Assembly: GCF_023091155.1 (NCBI RefSeq)
Contig: NZ_JAHWXK010000001.1
Span: forward strand, 434,001-498,000
Reading direction: 5' to 3'
DNA from: Microbacterium sufflavum
GTDB taxonomy: Bacteria; Actinomycetota; Actinomycetes; Actinomycetales; Microbacteriaceae
DNA length: 64,000 nucleotides
The position numbers and the translations under genes are program-made. Under the pieces are notes generated by a model. It did no database searches and was not told the origin of the DNA. It was given only the letters and a program-made list of their open reading frames with translations. This document shows positions 28,571 to 37,110 of the stretch, piece after piece. Numbering within the stretch: position 1 is the stretch's first letter; each line of letters opens with the position of its first letter.

Positions 28571-29335
28571 TCATGCGGGCCGGCCGAGGTAGGCGCGGAG
28601 GGCGGCGGCCTCCCCCGCGAGGTGCGCGGGGTCGTCGTCCGGGACGAACTCGAGCAGGGCGTCGCGGGGCGGTCGCTCCGCCGCAGCCGCCTCCGCGGCG
28701 ACGCGCGTCCACAGCGCCTCCCGGGTGCGCAGCGGGTGCCGCTCGGTCCGCGGCCACCAGGAGAACACGTGCACGGCGCTCACGTGGGCGGCGAGCCGCC
28801 GGTACTCCTCGAGCGCCTCGGCATCGGGAGCCCCGACCGTCGGCTGCCAGTAGCTCGACAGCGCCGGATGGCCGACCTCGGCGAGCACCCGGAGGGCGGC
28901 CTCGGCCGTGTCGGCGAGGGTGCCGGAGTGGAACTCGAGGGCGAGCCCGATCCCGCGGGCGGCCGCCTCGACCGCGGCGGCGCGGAGGCGCGTGACCACC
29001 TCGGCGCGCTCGCGAGGCGTCGCCGCGGCGGCTCCGGTCGAGCCCGCCCACACGCGCACACGGTCGGCCCCGAGCGCGGCGGCGCTGTCGAGCACGGCCG
29101 TGAGAGGCTCGGCCGACCCCGCACGGAAGTACGACCCGTAGGACGCGACCGCGAGCCCGGCGTCGGCCGTGAGCCGCGCCACCTCTTCGGCACGCGCGAC
29201 ATCGCCGGGCGGCACGTGCACGTCACCGCCCCACTCGATCACCTCCAGTCCCGCGGCTGCCGCGAGGGCGACGATCCGGGCGGGCTCGAGCGCGCGGAAC
29301 GTCACCGAGCACAATCCTGGGCGCATCCCCGTCAT
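28571..29335 (-). CDS. Sugar phosphate isomerase/epimerase-like TIM-barrel protein
   Basis: A 254-residue AP-endonuclease-2-like TIM barrel (xylose isomerase-like fold). The N-terminus reads LCSVTFRALEPARIVALAAA and GLEVIEWGGDVHVPPGD; conserved metal-ligand candidates are Glu in IGLALEFHSG and His in VSAVHVFSW, and Glu in LLEFVPDDD. Paralogue-like to the next upstream gene. The pair next to a Gfo/Idh/MocA dehydrogenase recalls 3-keto-sugar elimination/hydration pathways; the actual reaction is unknown. Confidence 0.85.
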   Translation of the reverse strand: MTGMRPGLCSVTFRALEPARIVALAAAAGLEVIEWGGDVHVPPGDVARAEEVARLTADAGLAVASYGSYFRAGSAEPLTAVLDSAAALGADRVRVWAGSTGAAAATPRERAEVVTRLRAAAVEAAARGIGLALEFHSGTLADTAEAALRVLAEVGHPALSSYWQPTVGAPDAEALEEYRRLAAHVSAVHVFSWWPRTERHPLRTREALWTRVAAEAAAAERPPRDALLEFVPDDDPAHLAGEAAALRAYLGRPA

Positions 29336-29395
29336 GGCCTCATCATCTCAATCCCCCTCGTCGACGGGACCCGGTCACGGCGGCACGACCGGCGG

Positions 29396-30268
29396 TCATC
29401 GCAGGTGCGGGGAGACGGCCGCGGCGAACGACTCGGCCGTGCGCCGGACCACGGCGCGCGGATCGGCGGCCCAGACGTCCGCGCGGAAGATCTCGACCTC
29501 GATGTCCCGGTCGTAGCCGGTCGCCCGCACCGCGCGGGTGAGCACGCCGAAGTCGATCACCCCCTCCCCCGGGTAGTGCCGCGACAGCAGCGGGTCGGCG
29601 GCGAGCGGCGTCTTCCAGTCGCACACCTGGTACGTGGCGATGCGGCCCTCGCGCCCGGCGCGCGCGATCTGATCGAGCACCTGGGGGTCCCACCAGATGT
29701 GGAAGGTGTCCACGGCGACCCCCACCACGGCCGGGTCGAAGTCGGCGGCGATGTCGAGCGCCTGTCCGAGCGTCGACACCACGGCGCGGTCCGACGCGTA
29801 GAGGGGATGCAGCGGCTCGATCGCCAGGGTCACGCCCGCGCCGCGGGCATCGTCGGCGAGGGCTCCGATCGCGTCACGCACGCGCTCCCTGGCGCCGACG
29901 AGGTCGCGCGACCCCTCGGGCAGCCCTCCCGCGACGAGCACCAGGACCGCCGTCGACCCCTCGGCCCCCGCCGCCGCGAGCGTCGCGGTCTCCTCGATCG
30001 CCCGCCGGTTGTCGGCGAGCGCGGCCTCGCGCGCGGGGCCGGCCGGGAGCGTGAAGAAGCCGCCCCGGCAGTGCGTGCTGAAACGCAGCCCGGAGTCGGC
30101 GAGCATGCGCGCCGCCCCCGCGAGGCCCACGTCCTGCACGGGCTCCCGCCAGAGGCCGATCGCCGGGAGCCCGGCCTCGGCCGTGACCTGCAGCGCCGTG
30201 GCGAGGTCGGCGTGCTTGATCGTTGCCTGGTTGAGGGAGAGACGCGGGTCGGGGAACGGGGCGGTCAT
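29396..30268 (-). CDS. Sugar phosphate isomerase/epimerase-like TIM-barrel protein
   Basis: A 290-residue TIM barrel of the xylose isomerase-like superfamily. It starts RLSLNQATIKHADLATALQV and GLPAIGLWREPVQD; metal-ligand candidates are Glu in GVTLAIEPLHPLYASD, Asp/His in VAVDTFHIWWD, and Glu in DIEVEIFRADVWA. ATG 30268 overlaps the stop of the DUF993 gene (ATGA), so the two are coupled. Probably carries out an isomerase, epimerase or beta-elimination step in the same pathway as its paralogue. Confidence 0.88.
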   Translation of the reverse strand: MTAPFPDPRLSLNQATIKHADLATALQVTAEAGLPAIGLWREPVQDVGLAGAARMLADSGLRFSTHCRGGFFTLPAGPAREAALADNRRAIEETATLAAAGAEGSTAVLVLVAGGLPEGSRDLVGARERVRDAIGALADDARGAGVTLAIEPLHPLYASDRAVVSTLGQALDIAADFDPAVVGVAVDTFHIWWDPQVLDQIARAGREGRIATYQVCDWKTPLAADPLLSRHYPGEGVIDFGVLTRAVRATGYDRDIEVEIFRADVWAADPRAVVRRTAESFAAAVSPHLR

Positions 30269-31476
30269 GCGTCGACGCCGTTCAGCCGGAGGAGGCCGTG
30301 CCACCGCTCACGGGCGAGCTCCGGCCGCTCCAGGGCGAGCGCCGCGTTCGCGAGCTCCACGACGCGACTGAGGTGCGGGAGGCTCCGGGCGGAGTGGAGT
30401 CCGCCCACCATCTGGAACGCCGGCTGATGGCCGTTGAGCCACGACAGGAAGGCCACGCCCGTCTTGTAGTAGTAGGTCGGCGCGGCGAACACCTGCCGGC
30501 TGAGCTCCTCGGTGGGCCCGAGCAGTGCGAGGTAGCGGTCGGGGTCGTCCGCATCCAGCGCCTGGATCGCCGCCGACGCCACGGGGGCGATCGCGGCGAA
30601 GGCCCCGAGCAGCGCATCCGAGTGCCCGTGCGAGGCCGGCGTCGCACCACCGGAGTCCAGGCTGTCGCCGCCGATGAGGCCGACGTAGTGGAAGTCGTCG
30701 CCCGTGAACATCCGCACGCCCGCGGGGAGCCGGTCGCGCACCCAGACCTCGGAGTCGGCGTCGAGCAGGCTCATCTTCACCCCGGCGATCGCGTCGCGGT
30801 GCTCGGCGATGATGTCGAGCAGCACCCGTGCCGCCTCTTCCCATCCGGCCGAGCCATCCGCGGCCGCCGTCGGCGCGAAGTACCCGGCCAGCTCGGGGTC
30901 GAACGCGGTGCCGAGCCAGTGCAGCACCACGGGCGCGGACGCGCGGGACAGCACCTCCCGGTACACGCGGCGGTAGTCGTCGGCGCTCTCGGCCGCCCTG
31001 GCGAGGTGTCGCGACGCCATGAGCACCGGCCCCGCTCCCTGCTCCTCGGCGAAGTGCAGCTGCTCGACGTACGCGTCGACGATGCGATCGAGCGGGATGT
31101 GCGCGTCGTCGACCTGATCGGTGTTGACCCCGACCACGACCGACCCGCCCTCCTCGCGGGCGACCTCGGCGCTGCGGGCGATGAGCTCGCGCGTCGCGAC
31201 CGCGTCGAGCCCCATGTTGCGCTGCGCGGTGTCCATCGCATCCGCGACGCCGAGCCCCCACGAGTACACGTTGCGGCGGAACGCGAGCGTCGCGTCCCAG
31301 TCGATGTCGGCGGGGCGTCCGGGGGTGTTGTCGGCGTGCGGCTTCGGCACCACGTGGGCCGCCGCGTACGCCACCCGGCTGCGCAGTGGTCCGTCCGGCC
31401 GGGTCACGGCGTCGGGCGCACGCAGCTCGACGCCGGAGGTGCGCCCGTCGGCGGCGAGCAGACGGAGGGCGCTCAT
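30265..31476 (-). CDS. DUF993 family protein (dihydrodipicolinate synthase-like)
   Basis: A 403-residue protein of the DUF993 family, distantly related to dihydrodipicolinate synthase-type aldolases. Visible segments include VVVGVNTDQVDDAHIPLDRI, PVVLHWLGTAFDPEL, the possible Schiff-base lysine region AIAGVKMSLLDADSEV, and GDDFHYVGLIGGD. It overlaps the upstream dehydrogenase stop and the downstream isomerase start by ATGA. A retro-aldol or lyase role making a short ketoacid or aldehyde is consistent with glycerate kinase in the operon, but not shown. Confidence 0.85.
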   Translation of the reverse strand: MSALRLLAADGRTSGVELRAPDAVTRPDGPLRSRVAYAAAHVVPKPHADNTPGRPADIDWDATLAFRRNVYSWGLGVADAMDTAQRNMGLDAVATRELIARSAEVAREEGGSVVVGVNTDQVDDAHIPLDRIVDAYVEQLHFAEEQGAGPVLMASRHLARAAESADDYRRVYREVLSRASAPVVLHWLGTAFDPELAGYFAPTAAADGSAGWEEAARVLLDIIAEHRDAIAGVKMSLLDADSEVWVRDRLPAGVRMFTGDDFHYVGLIGGDSLDSGGATPASHGHSDALLGAFAAIAPVASAAIQALDADDPDRYLALLGPTEELSRQVFAAPTYYYKTGVAFLSWLNGHQPAFQMVGGLHSARSLPHLSRVVELANAALALERPELARERWHGLLRLNGVDA

Positions 31477-32642
31477 GCCCGGTCCAGCGTCAGCGGTTCG
31501 AGCACGATCTTGCGGCCCTCGGCGCTGGACGCCAGGCCGGCTTCCGCGAACTGCACGCCGCGGGCCCCCGCCAGCAGGTCGAACGGGTAGTCGGTGCCTT
31601 CGACGTAGGACAGCAGGTACTCCTCCCACTGCTGCCGGAAGCCGTTCTGGAAGACCTGGTTGGCGGGCACCTGCTGCCAGTCGGCGTCGTAGTCGTGGTC
31701 GTCCTCCAGGTCGGGGTTCCACACCGGCTTGGGGGTGGCGTTGCGGGGCTGGATCTTCGCGCCGAAGAGTCCGACCACCGCGGAGCCGTGCGTGCCGTCG
31801 ACCTGGAACTCCACGAGCTCGTCGCGGTTGACGCGGACCGTCCACGAGGAGTTGATCTCGGCGACGACGCCGCCCGCCAGCTCGAAGATGCCGTACGCCG
31901 CATCCTCGGCCGTCGCGGTGTAGTGCTCGCCCTTCTCGTCCCAGCGGTCGGCGATGTGCACGGCCGCCTGGGCGTAGACGCTCGTGACCTCGCCGAAGAG
32001 GTTCTCGAGCACGTAGTTCCAGTGCGGGAACATGTCGGTGATGATGCCGCCGCCGTCTTCCGTGCGGTAGTTCCAGCTCGGTCGCTGCGCGGGCTGCCAG
32101 TCGCCCTCGAACACCCAGTAGCCGAACTCGCCGCGCACCGACAGGATGCGCCCGAAGAATCCGGAGTCGATGAGGCGCTTGAGCTTCTGCAGGCCGGGGA
32201 GGTAGAGCTTGTCGTGCACGACGCCGGTCTTCACGCCGGCGTCGCGGGCGAGCCGGGCCAGCTCCAGCGCCTCCTCCAGCGACTCGGCCGTGGGCTTCTC
32301 GGTGTAGATCGCCTTGCCCGCGGCGATGGCTTTGCGGATCGCGGAGGCCCTGGCCTTCGTCACGAGGAAGTCGGCGTAGATCTCCCACTGCGGGTCGGCG
32401 AGCGCGGCGTCGAGGTCGGTCGTCCAGTCGGCGATGCCGTGGGCCGCGGCGAGTTCCGCCAGCTTGGCCTCGCTGCGGCCCACGAGGATCGGCTTCACGG
32501 TGACCCGCGTGCCGTCCGCGAGCTCGATGCCGCCCTGGTCGCGGATCGCGAGGATCGAGCGCACCAGGTGCTGCCGGTACCCCATGCGCCCGGAGACGCC
32601 GTTCATGATGATCCCGATCTCGCGGGTCGTGGCCTGTGCCAT
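31473..32642 (-). CDS. Gfo/Idh/MocA family oxidoreductase
   Basis: A 389-residue NAD(P)-dependent sugar dehydrogenase. The N-terminus has a somewhat divergent Rossmann start (IGIIMNGVSGRMGYRQ), followed by GKAIYTEKPTAES, the conserved EKP motif, and VVHDKLYLPGLQKLKRL. The C-terminal sheet domain includes TDMFPHWNYVLENLFG. First gene of the six-gene operon; likely oxidises a sugar or glycoside, for example at C3. A promoter and LacI-type operator lie immediately upstream. Confidence 0.9.
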   Translation of the reverse strand: MAQATTREIGIIMNGVSGRMGYRQHLVRSILAIRDQGGIELADGTRVTVKPILVGRSEAKLAELAAAHGIADWTTDLDAALADPQWEIYADFLVTKARASAIRKAIAAGKAIYTEKPTAESLEEALELARLARDAGVKTGVVHDKLYLPGLQKLKRLIDSGFFGRILSVRGEFGYWVFEGDWQPAQRPSWNYRTEDGGGIITDMFPHWNYVLENLFGEVTSVYAQAAVHIADRWDEKGEHYTATAEDAAYGIFELAGGVVAEINSSWTVRVNRDELVEFQVDGTHGSAVVGLFGAKIQPRNATPKPVWNPDLEDDHDYDADWQQVPANQVFQNGFRQQWEEYLLSYVEGTDYPFDLLAGARGVQFAEAGLASSAEGRKIVLEPLTLDRA

Positions 32643-32696
32643 CTCGGTCCGTTCCTTTCGGTGGAGGGGGATGCGCGGCCCGGATTCGAGGATGCG

Positions 32697-32742
32697 GGTA
32701 AGCGCTTTCCGAGATCATGGCACGAGAACGTCCACCCCGCAA
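32697..32742 (-). promoter_or_regulatory. Promoter and LacI-type operator of the catabolic operon
   Basis: On the minus strand -35 TTGCGG (32737-32742), 17-base spacer, -10 CATGAT (32714-32719). Directly downstream lies the LacI-type site GGTAAGCGCTTTCC (32697-32710) with core AAGCGCTT. It matches the operator of the ABC operon at 26249-26268 at nearly every position. Confidence 0.75.
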
Positions 32743-32797
32743 CCGCGGCGGACCTCGGGCGCGCACGGCCGGCCGCCTCACCGCGCCGCCCGCCGGG

Positions 32798-33898
32798 TCA
32801 CGCTTCCGGCGGCGACCCCGTGCTGGCGCGCACGTGCAGAGCCGGGGCCAGCGCCACCCGCTCCGAAGGGCGATCGATGCCGTCGCGCAGGCGGTCGCGG
32901 AGCAGCTCCACGGCGCGGCGGCCCACCTGCGGCTTCGGCGGGCGCAGCGCGGTGAGGGGCGGGGCCCCGTTCATCGCGATCTCATCGTCGTAGGCGAGGA
33001 GCGACACGTCGCCCGGCACCCGCCACCCCGCATCGACCAGGTGCTGCTGCAGCAGGAGCGCCTGCGGGTCGGAGTGCACCAGCAGCGCGGTCGTCGCCGT
33101 CGCCCGGATCTCGTCGAGGAGCGCGGCGACGAAGGGCCCCACCGCCGACCGGCCCATGCGGTCGAGGGCGATCTCGCGGTCGACCCCCGGCTCGAGACCG
33201 AGCTCCTCGACCGCACGGCCCCACCCGCGGCGCAGGGCGATGGAGGTCGGCGACTGGGGCGAGGTGAGGATGCCGACCCGCCGATGGCCGAGGCCTGCGA
33301 GATGACTCGCGGCGAGCGCTCCCCCGAACGCATGATCGGTGACGACGCTCTCGAGACGCGTCAGCGCGAGCACGTCGGGCGCGCGACGCTCGACGAGCAC
33401 GACGGGCAGGGGCAGCGCATCCAGCCAGGCGAGGAGGGCATGACCGTCCGCGCCCGCGGTCTCGGGAGCCACGATCAGCCCGTGGACCGTCCCCGACGCG
33501 ACCAGGGCGGAGATCTGTCGGCGCTGGTCGGCGGCCGCATAGCTCGCCCCCCGGAGCACGATCTGCGTGTCGGTCTCGATCCCCGCCACGCGGGCGCCCT
33601 CGACCACCTGCGGCCAGTAGTAGCTCAGCGACGGCACCACCATGCCGAACCGTCGCGGAGCGGACAGCGGCCGAGCCGCGGCCGGGTCGAGGGTGCTGCG
33701 GAGCGTGGCGCCGCCGTGCACGCGCGTGAGGAGCCCCCGCTCCGCGAGGTCGGCGATGTCGCGGCGGATCGTCAGCTCGGCCACGCCCAGGTCGCGGGCG
33801 AGCGCGGACACCCGCACGGCCCCCGCGCGCCGCAGCTCGTCGAGGATCCGCTCGCGGCGGGAGATGCCGAAGCGCGGCGCCTCCTCCCCGCCGCTCAC
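32798..33898 (-). CDS. Hybrid regulator: DeoR-type helix-turn-helix with LacI-type ligand domain
   Basis: A 366-residue regulator. The N-terminus has a DeoR winged helix (RRERILDELRRAGAVRVSAL, ARDLGVAELTIRRDIADLAE, RGLLTRVHGGATL), while the rest is a LacI/PBP1-like sensor (RRFGMVVPSLSYYWPQVVEG ... HRRVGILTSPQSPTSIALRR ... LLAYDDEIAMNGAPPLTALR). DeoR helices usually carry a sugar-phosphate isomerase-like sensor, so the combination is uncommon but known in actinobacteria. GTG 33898 is chosen because GGAGG lies 8 bases upstream and a small leader frame ends there. It probably controls the divergent dehydrogenase/DUF2264 genes. Confidence 0.88.
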   Translation of the reverse strand: MSGGEEAPRFGISRRERILDELRRAGAVRVSALARDLGVAELTIRRDIADLAERGLLTRVHGGATLRSTLDPAAARPLSAPRRFGMVVPSLSYYWPQVVEGARVAGIETDTQIVLRGASYAAADQRRQISALVASGTVHGLIVAPETAGADGHALLAWLDALPLPVVLVERRAPDVLALTRLESVVTDHAFGGALAASHLAGLGHRRVGILTSPQSPTSIALRRGWGRAVEELGLEPGVDREIALDRMGRSAVGPFVAALLDEIRATATTALLVHSDPQALLLQQHLVDAGWRVPGDVSLLAYDDEIAMNGAPPLTALRPPKPQVGRRAVELLRDRLRDGIDRPSERVALAPALHVRASTGSPPEA

Positions 33899-33969
33899 GT
33901 CGCGGCCTCCCCGTGTGTCGTGGATGCACGGCACCGCTCGGCCGAGCGGGCGCGGTGTGGGATCGGCAT
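33895..33969 (-). CDS. Possible 24-residue leader peptide upstream of the hybrid regulator
   Basis: ATG 33969 has a very good AAGGAG site 5 bases upstream and opens a 24-codon frame (begins MPIPHRARSAERC, ends GEAAT) whose TGA overlaps the GTG of the regulator (GTGA). The peptide is basic and without recognisable function. It could couple translation to the regulator or be a fortuitous frame; no homology can be checked here. Confidence 0.35.
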   Translation of the reverse strand: MPIPHRARSAERCRASTTHGEAAT

Positions 33970-33979
33970 CGGGACTCCT

Positions 33980-34016
33980 TGTTCGAGTGTGTTCGATCAT
34001 GACAGACCGTGTTCGT
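33980..34016. promoter_or_regulatory. Three helically phased TGTTCG repeats
   Basis: TGTTCG occurs at 33980, 33990 and 34010, spaced 10 and 20 bases, between the divergent regulator and hydroxyacid dehydrogenase genes. Direct repeats in helical phase are typical of DeoR-family operators, so this is the likely binding site of the hybrid regulator. Confidence 0.6.
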
Positions 34017-34091
34017 CTCCGTTGCGCGCACCGCCCCGCCGTCCTTCACTGGAGCGGCGCCGACGTCCGTCGCGCAGACCCCGAGGAGACC

Positions 34092-35105
34092 ATGTCCGCC
34101 CGCCCCACCGTCCTCGTCGCGATGTCCCCCGATGCCTGGGACCTCCTGTTCGACGGCCCCCGTCGCAACCGGCTCGCGGCTCTCGCCCTGATCGACGACC
34201 CCGTTCCCGTCACCGCCGTCGACGCCGCCGCCCCGCAGGAGCGCCTGGCCCGGGTGGAGGCGCTCGTCACGGGATGGGGCGCGCCCGCGCTCGACGAGGC
34301 GGCTCTGGCCCGGCTCCCCCGGCTGCGCGCGGTGTTCCATGCCGCCGGGAGCGTCCGCGGCCTCGTGTCCGAGGCACTGTGGCACCGGGGCATCCTCGTC
34401 ACCTCCGCCGCCGACGCCAACGCGGCCCCCGTCGCCGAGTACACCCTCGCGATGATCCTCCTCGCCGGCAAGCGAGCCCTCGTGCCCCTGCGGACGGCCG
34501 ACCCGCAGCACGACCTCCGCACCGGCGCCCGCGTCGGCGGTCGCATCGGCAACCTCGACCGGACGGTCGGCATCGTCGGGTTCTCGCGCATCGGCCGGCG
34601 CGTGGTGGAGCTGCTCCGGCCGTTCCCCGGCATCGAGGTGCTCGTCGCGGATCCCTTCGCCGATGCGGCCGAGGTCAGGGCCGCGGGCGCCGAGCTCGTG
34701 CCGCTGGCGACACTGCTCCCCCGCGTGGACGTGCTGTCGCTGCACGCTCCGGCGCTCCCGGCGACCCGCGGCATGATCGGACGCGCACAGCTCGCCGCCC
34801 TCCGCGATGGCACGACCATCATCAACACGGCCCGCGGAGCGCTCCTCGACCACGACGCCCTCGCCGACGAGTGCACGGACGGACGACTCGACGCCGTGCT
34901 CGACGTGACGGAACCCGAGCCCCTGCCCGTGGACTCGCGGCTGCTGCAGCTGCCGAACGTCGCGGTCACCCCGCACCTCGCCGGCTCGCTCGGCAGCGAG
35001 ACGCGGCGGCTCGCCGATGCGGCCCTCGACGAGCTGGAGGCCTGGATCGCCGGGGCTCCCCCGCTCCACCCCGTGCGCCCGGCCGACCTGGAGCACGGCG
35101 CGTGA
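34092..35105 (+). CDS. D-isomer-specific 2-hydroxyacid dehydrogenase family protein
   Basis: A 337-residue NAD-dependent dehydrogenase. It shows the nucleotide-binding GIVGFSRIGRRVVELLRPF (slightly degenerate GxGxxG), the catalytic Arg region TIINTARGALLDHDALADE, a Glu in LDVTEPEPLP and the catalytic His in VAVTPHLAGSLG. ATG 34092 has GAGGAG upstream. Possible substrates include hydroxypyruvate/glycerate-type acids, which would connect to the glycerate kinase at 26363, but this is inference. Coupled to the next gene by a GTGA overlap. Confidence 0.9.
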   Translation: MSARPTVLVAMSPDAWDLLFDGPRRNRLAALALIDDPVPVTAVDAAAPQERLARVEALVTGWGAPALDEAALARLPRLRAVFHAAGSVRGLVSEALWHRGILVTSAADANAAPVAEYTLAMILLAGKRALVPLRTADPQHDLRTGARVGGRIGNLDRTVGIVGFSRIGRRVVELLRPFPGIEVLVADPFADAAEVRAAGAELVPLATLLPRVDVLSLHAPALPATRGMIGRAQLAALRDGTTIINTARGALLDHDALADECTDGRLDAVLDVTEPEPLPVDSRLLQLPNVAVTPHLAGSLGSETRRLADAALDELEAWIAGAPPLHPVRPADLEHGA

Positions 35106-37108
35106 GCACGCTCGCCCTCCCTCCGGAGGACCGCGACCTGTCGCCGTACACCGGCTGGGGTCGCGCGCACCTCCAGGCGGTCGCCGACGCCATCCTCGAC
35201 GGGGCCGCCCGGCACGCGAGCCCCACGGGCGCCGGTGTGCGCTATCCGGGCCGCCCTGGCGGATTCGGCCCCGCGATCGACGCCCTGGAGGGCTTCAGCC
35301 GCACCTTCCTGCTCGCCGCGTTCCGCATCGCCGGAGACCCCGACGGCACCGGCGACCTGGCCGCGCGGTATGCGCGCGGACTCGCCGCCGGAGTGGACCG
35401 GGGGAACCCGGAGCGCTGGCCCCGGCCCGACGAGGTCGATCAGGCGAAGGTGGAGGCCGCAGCCCTCGCCGTCGGGCTCCACCTCACGCGGGACACCGTC
35501 TGGGCTCGACTCGACGACACGGCACGCACCCGCACGATCGACTACCTCGCCGGGTTCATCGGAGGCTCGTACCCGCCGAACAACTGGGCCTGGTTCCGCA
35601 TCCTCGTCGAGCAGTTCCTGGAGAGCGTGGGCGGCCCGTTCTCGACCGAGGACCGCGGGGCCGACTTCGCCCTGCTCGACGGGTTCGAGCGGGCCCACGG
35701 CTGGACCTCCGACGGCGCCCCGCGCTCGTTCGACCACTACGCGGGCTGGGCGCTGTCCTTCTATCCCGCGATCTGGGCCGACATGGTCGCCGACGATCCG
35801 CGGCACACCGCCCGGATCGCCCGCTCCCGCGCCCGCCTCGACGACTACCTCGACGACGCCCTGCACCTCGTCGGCGCCGACGGCGGACCTCTGATCCAGG
35901 GCCGCAGCCTCACGTACCGGTTCGCGTCGGCGGCGGCGCCGGGCGCTGCGGCCTTCACGGGGGGATCGCGGCACGGCCCCGGCCTGCTGCGCCGCGCCAT
36001 CAGCGCCCAGGTGCGGCACTTCGTCGACCGCGGGATCCCGGACGCGTCCGGCGTGCTCCCGCTGGGCTGGCACGGCGCGTGGCGGGCGCTCGCGCAGGAC
36101 TACTCGGGCCCGGGGTCGCCGTCCTGGGCGGCGAAGGGGCTGTTCGCGCTCGCGCTGCCCGCCGCCCATCCGGTATGGACGGCCGTGGAAGAACCGTTGC
36201 CCATCGATGCGGGATCGTTCGCGCGGGTGCTCGCCGCGCCCGGGTGGCTCGCGAGCGGCACCCAGGAGGACGGTGTCGTGCGCATCGTCAACCACGGCAC
36301 CGACCACGGCGTTCCGGGAGAGCGCCATCCGGACGCGCCGCTCTACGCCAAGCTCGGCTACTCGACGGCGACCGCGCCCGTGCTCCGCACGCCCGGACTG
36401 ACAGAGCCGCTCGACGGCACCGCCGCCCTGGTGCGGGACGGTCGCCCGAGTCACCGCTCCGGCTTCTCGACCGGGACGCTCGGCGAGCACGAGGGCACGC
36501 TGCTCGGCGGGTCGTCGGGGCGGGTGCACTGGCACCGGGAGTTCGTGTCGGCGTTCGACGTGGGCGGCGGTGCGGCGGCGCGCGTCACCGAGACGGGGCC
36601 GGTGCTCGACGTCGTGTCGGTCGTGCGCGGCGCCTGGGAGGTGCGGCTGGTGCGTGTCCGCGACGCGGAGGGGGAGGCGGCCGCGACGCGGGTGCGGGAG
36701 GGCGACCAGCTGCGCGTCGGGGGATGGGCGCTGTCGGGAGAGGATCTCGTCGAGGACGGCCCGGGGAGCGTGTCCGCCGGAGCCGAGGCGGGGAACGCGT
36801 CGCACGGCAGCGGGCGGCCCGGCGGTCGCGCGCCCGCGCGGCACAGCCGCCTCGTGGGTCTGCACGGCACGGACGGGGCGGCCTCGGGCGTGCGGGTCGA
36901 GTCCGACGTGACGCCCCTGGCCCCGCGGACGGCGACACCGTGGCTCACTGTTCCGGCGCGCCCGGGGGCCTGGGTGGCGGTGGGGGTGCTGCTCGGCGTG
37001 GCCTCGGCGTCGCCGCAGCTCACCCCGCAGGAGGGCGGGTGGCTGGTCGTGTGGGCGGACGGGTCGACGACGGCGTTCGCCGCGGAGGTGCTGCTGCCGC
37101 CCGGCTGA
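35102..37108 (+). CDS. DUF2264 domain-containing protein
   Basis: A 668-residue protein of the DUF2264 family, predicted alpha/alpha toroid plus C-terminal beta sandwich as in polysaccharide lyases and glycoside hydrolases. Motifs include EGFSRTFLLAAFRIAGDPDG, GFIGGSYPPNNWAWFRIL, FDHYAGWALSFYPAIWADM and LIQGRSLTYRFASAA. No signal peptide is visible, so it probably acts in the cytoplasm on an imported oligosaccharide. GTG overlaps the dehydrogenase stop. It ends 2 bases before the convergent LacI gene. A low-complexity segment (about residues 555-582) is likely a linker. Confidence 0.88.
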   Translation: MSTLALPPEDRDLSPYTGWGRAHLQAVADAILDGAARHASPTGAGVRYPGRPGGFGPAIDALEGFSRTFLLAAFRIAGDPDGTGDLAARYARGLAAGVDRGNPERWPRPDEVDQAKVEAAALAVGLHLTRDTVWARLDDTARTRTIDYLAGFIGGSYPPNNWAWFRILVEQFLESVGGPFSTEDRGADFALLDGFERAHGWTSDGAPRSFDHYAGWALSFYPAIWADMVADDPRHTARIARSRARLDDYLDDALHLVGADGGPLIQGRSLTYRFASAAAPGAAAFTGGSRHGPGLLRRAISAQVRHFVDRGIPDASGVLPLGWHGAWRALAQDYSGPGSPSWAAKGLFALALPAAHPVWTAVEEPLPIDAGSFARVLAAPGWLASGTQEDGVVRIVNHGTDHGVPGERHPDAPLYAKLGYSTATAPVLRTPGLTEPLDGTAALVRDGRPSHRSGFSTGTLGEHEGTLLGGSSGRVHWHREFVSAFDVGGGAAARVTETGPVLDVVSVVRGAWEVRLVRVRDAEGEAAATRVREGDQLRVGGWALSGEDLVEDGPGSVSAGAEAGNASHGSGRPGGRAPARHSRLVGLHGTDGAASGVRVESDVTPLAPRTATPWLTVPARPGAWVAVGVLLGVASASPQLTPQEGGWLVVWADGSTTAFAAEVLLPPG

Positions 37109-37110
37109 CC

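Noticed and set aside
37109..37110. Terminator expected between convergent DUF2264 and LacI genes
   Set aside because: Only two bases separate the stops and no hairpin is visible there.
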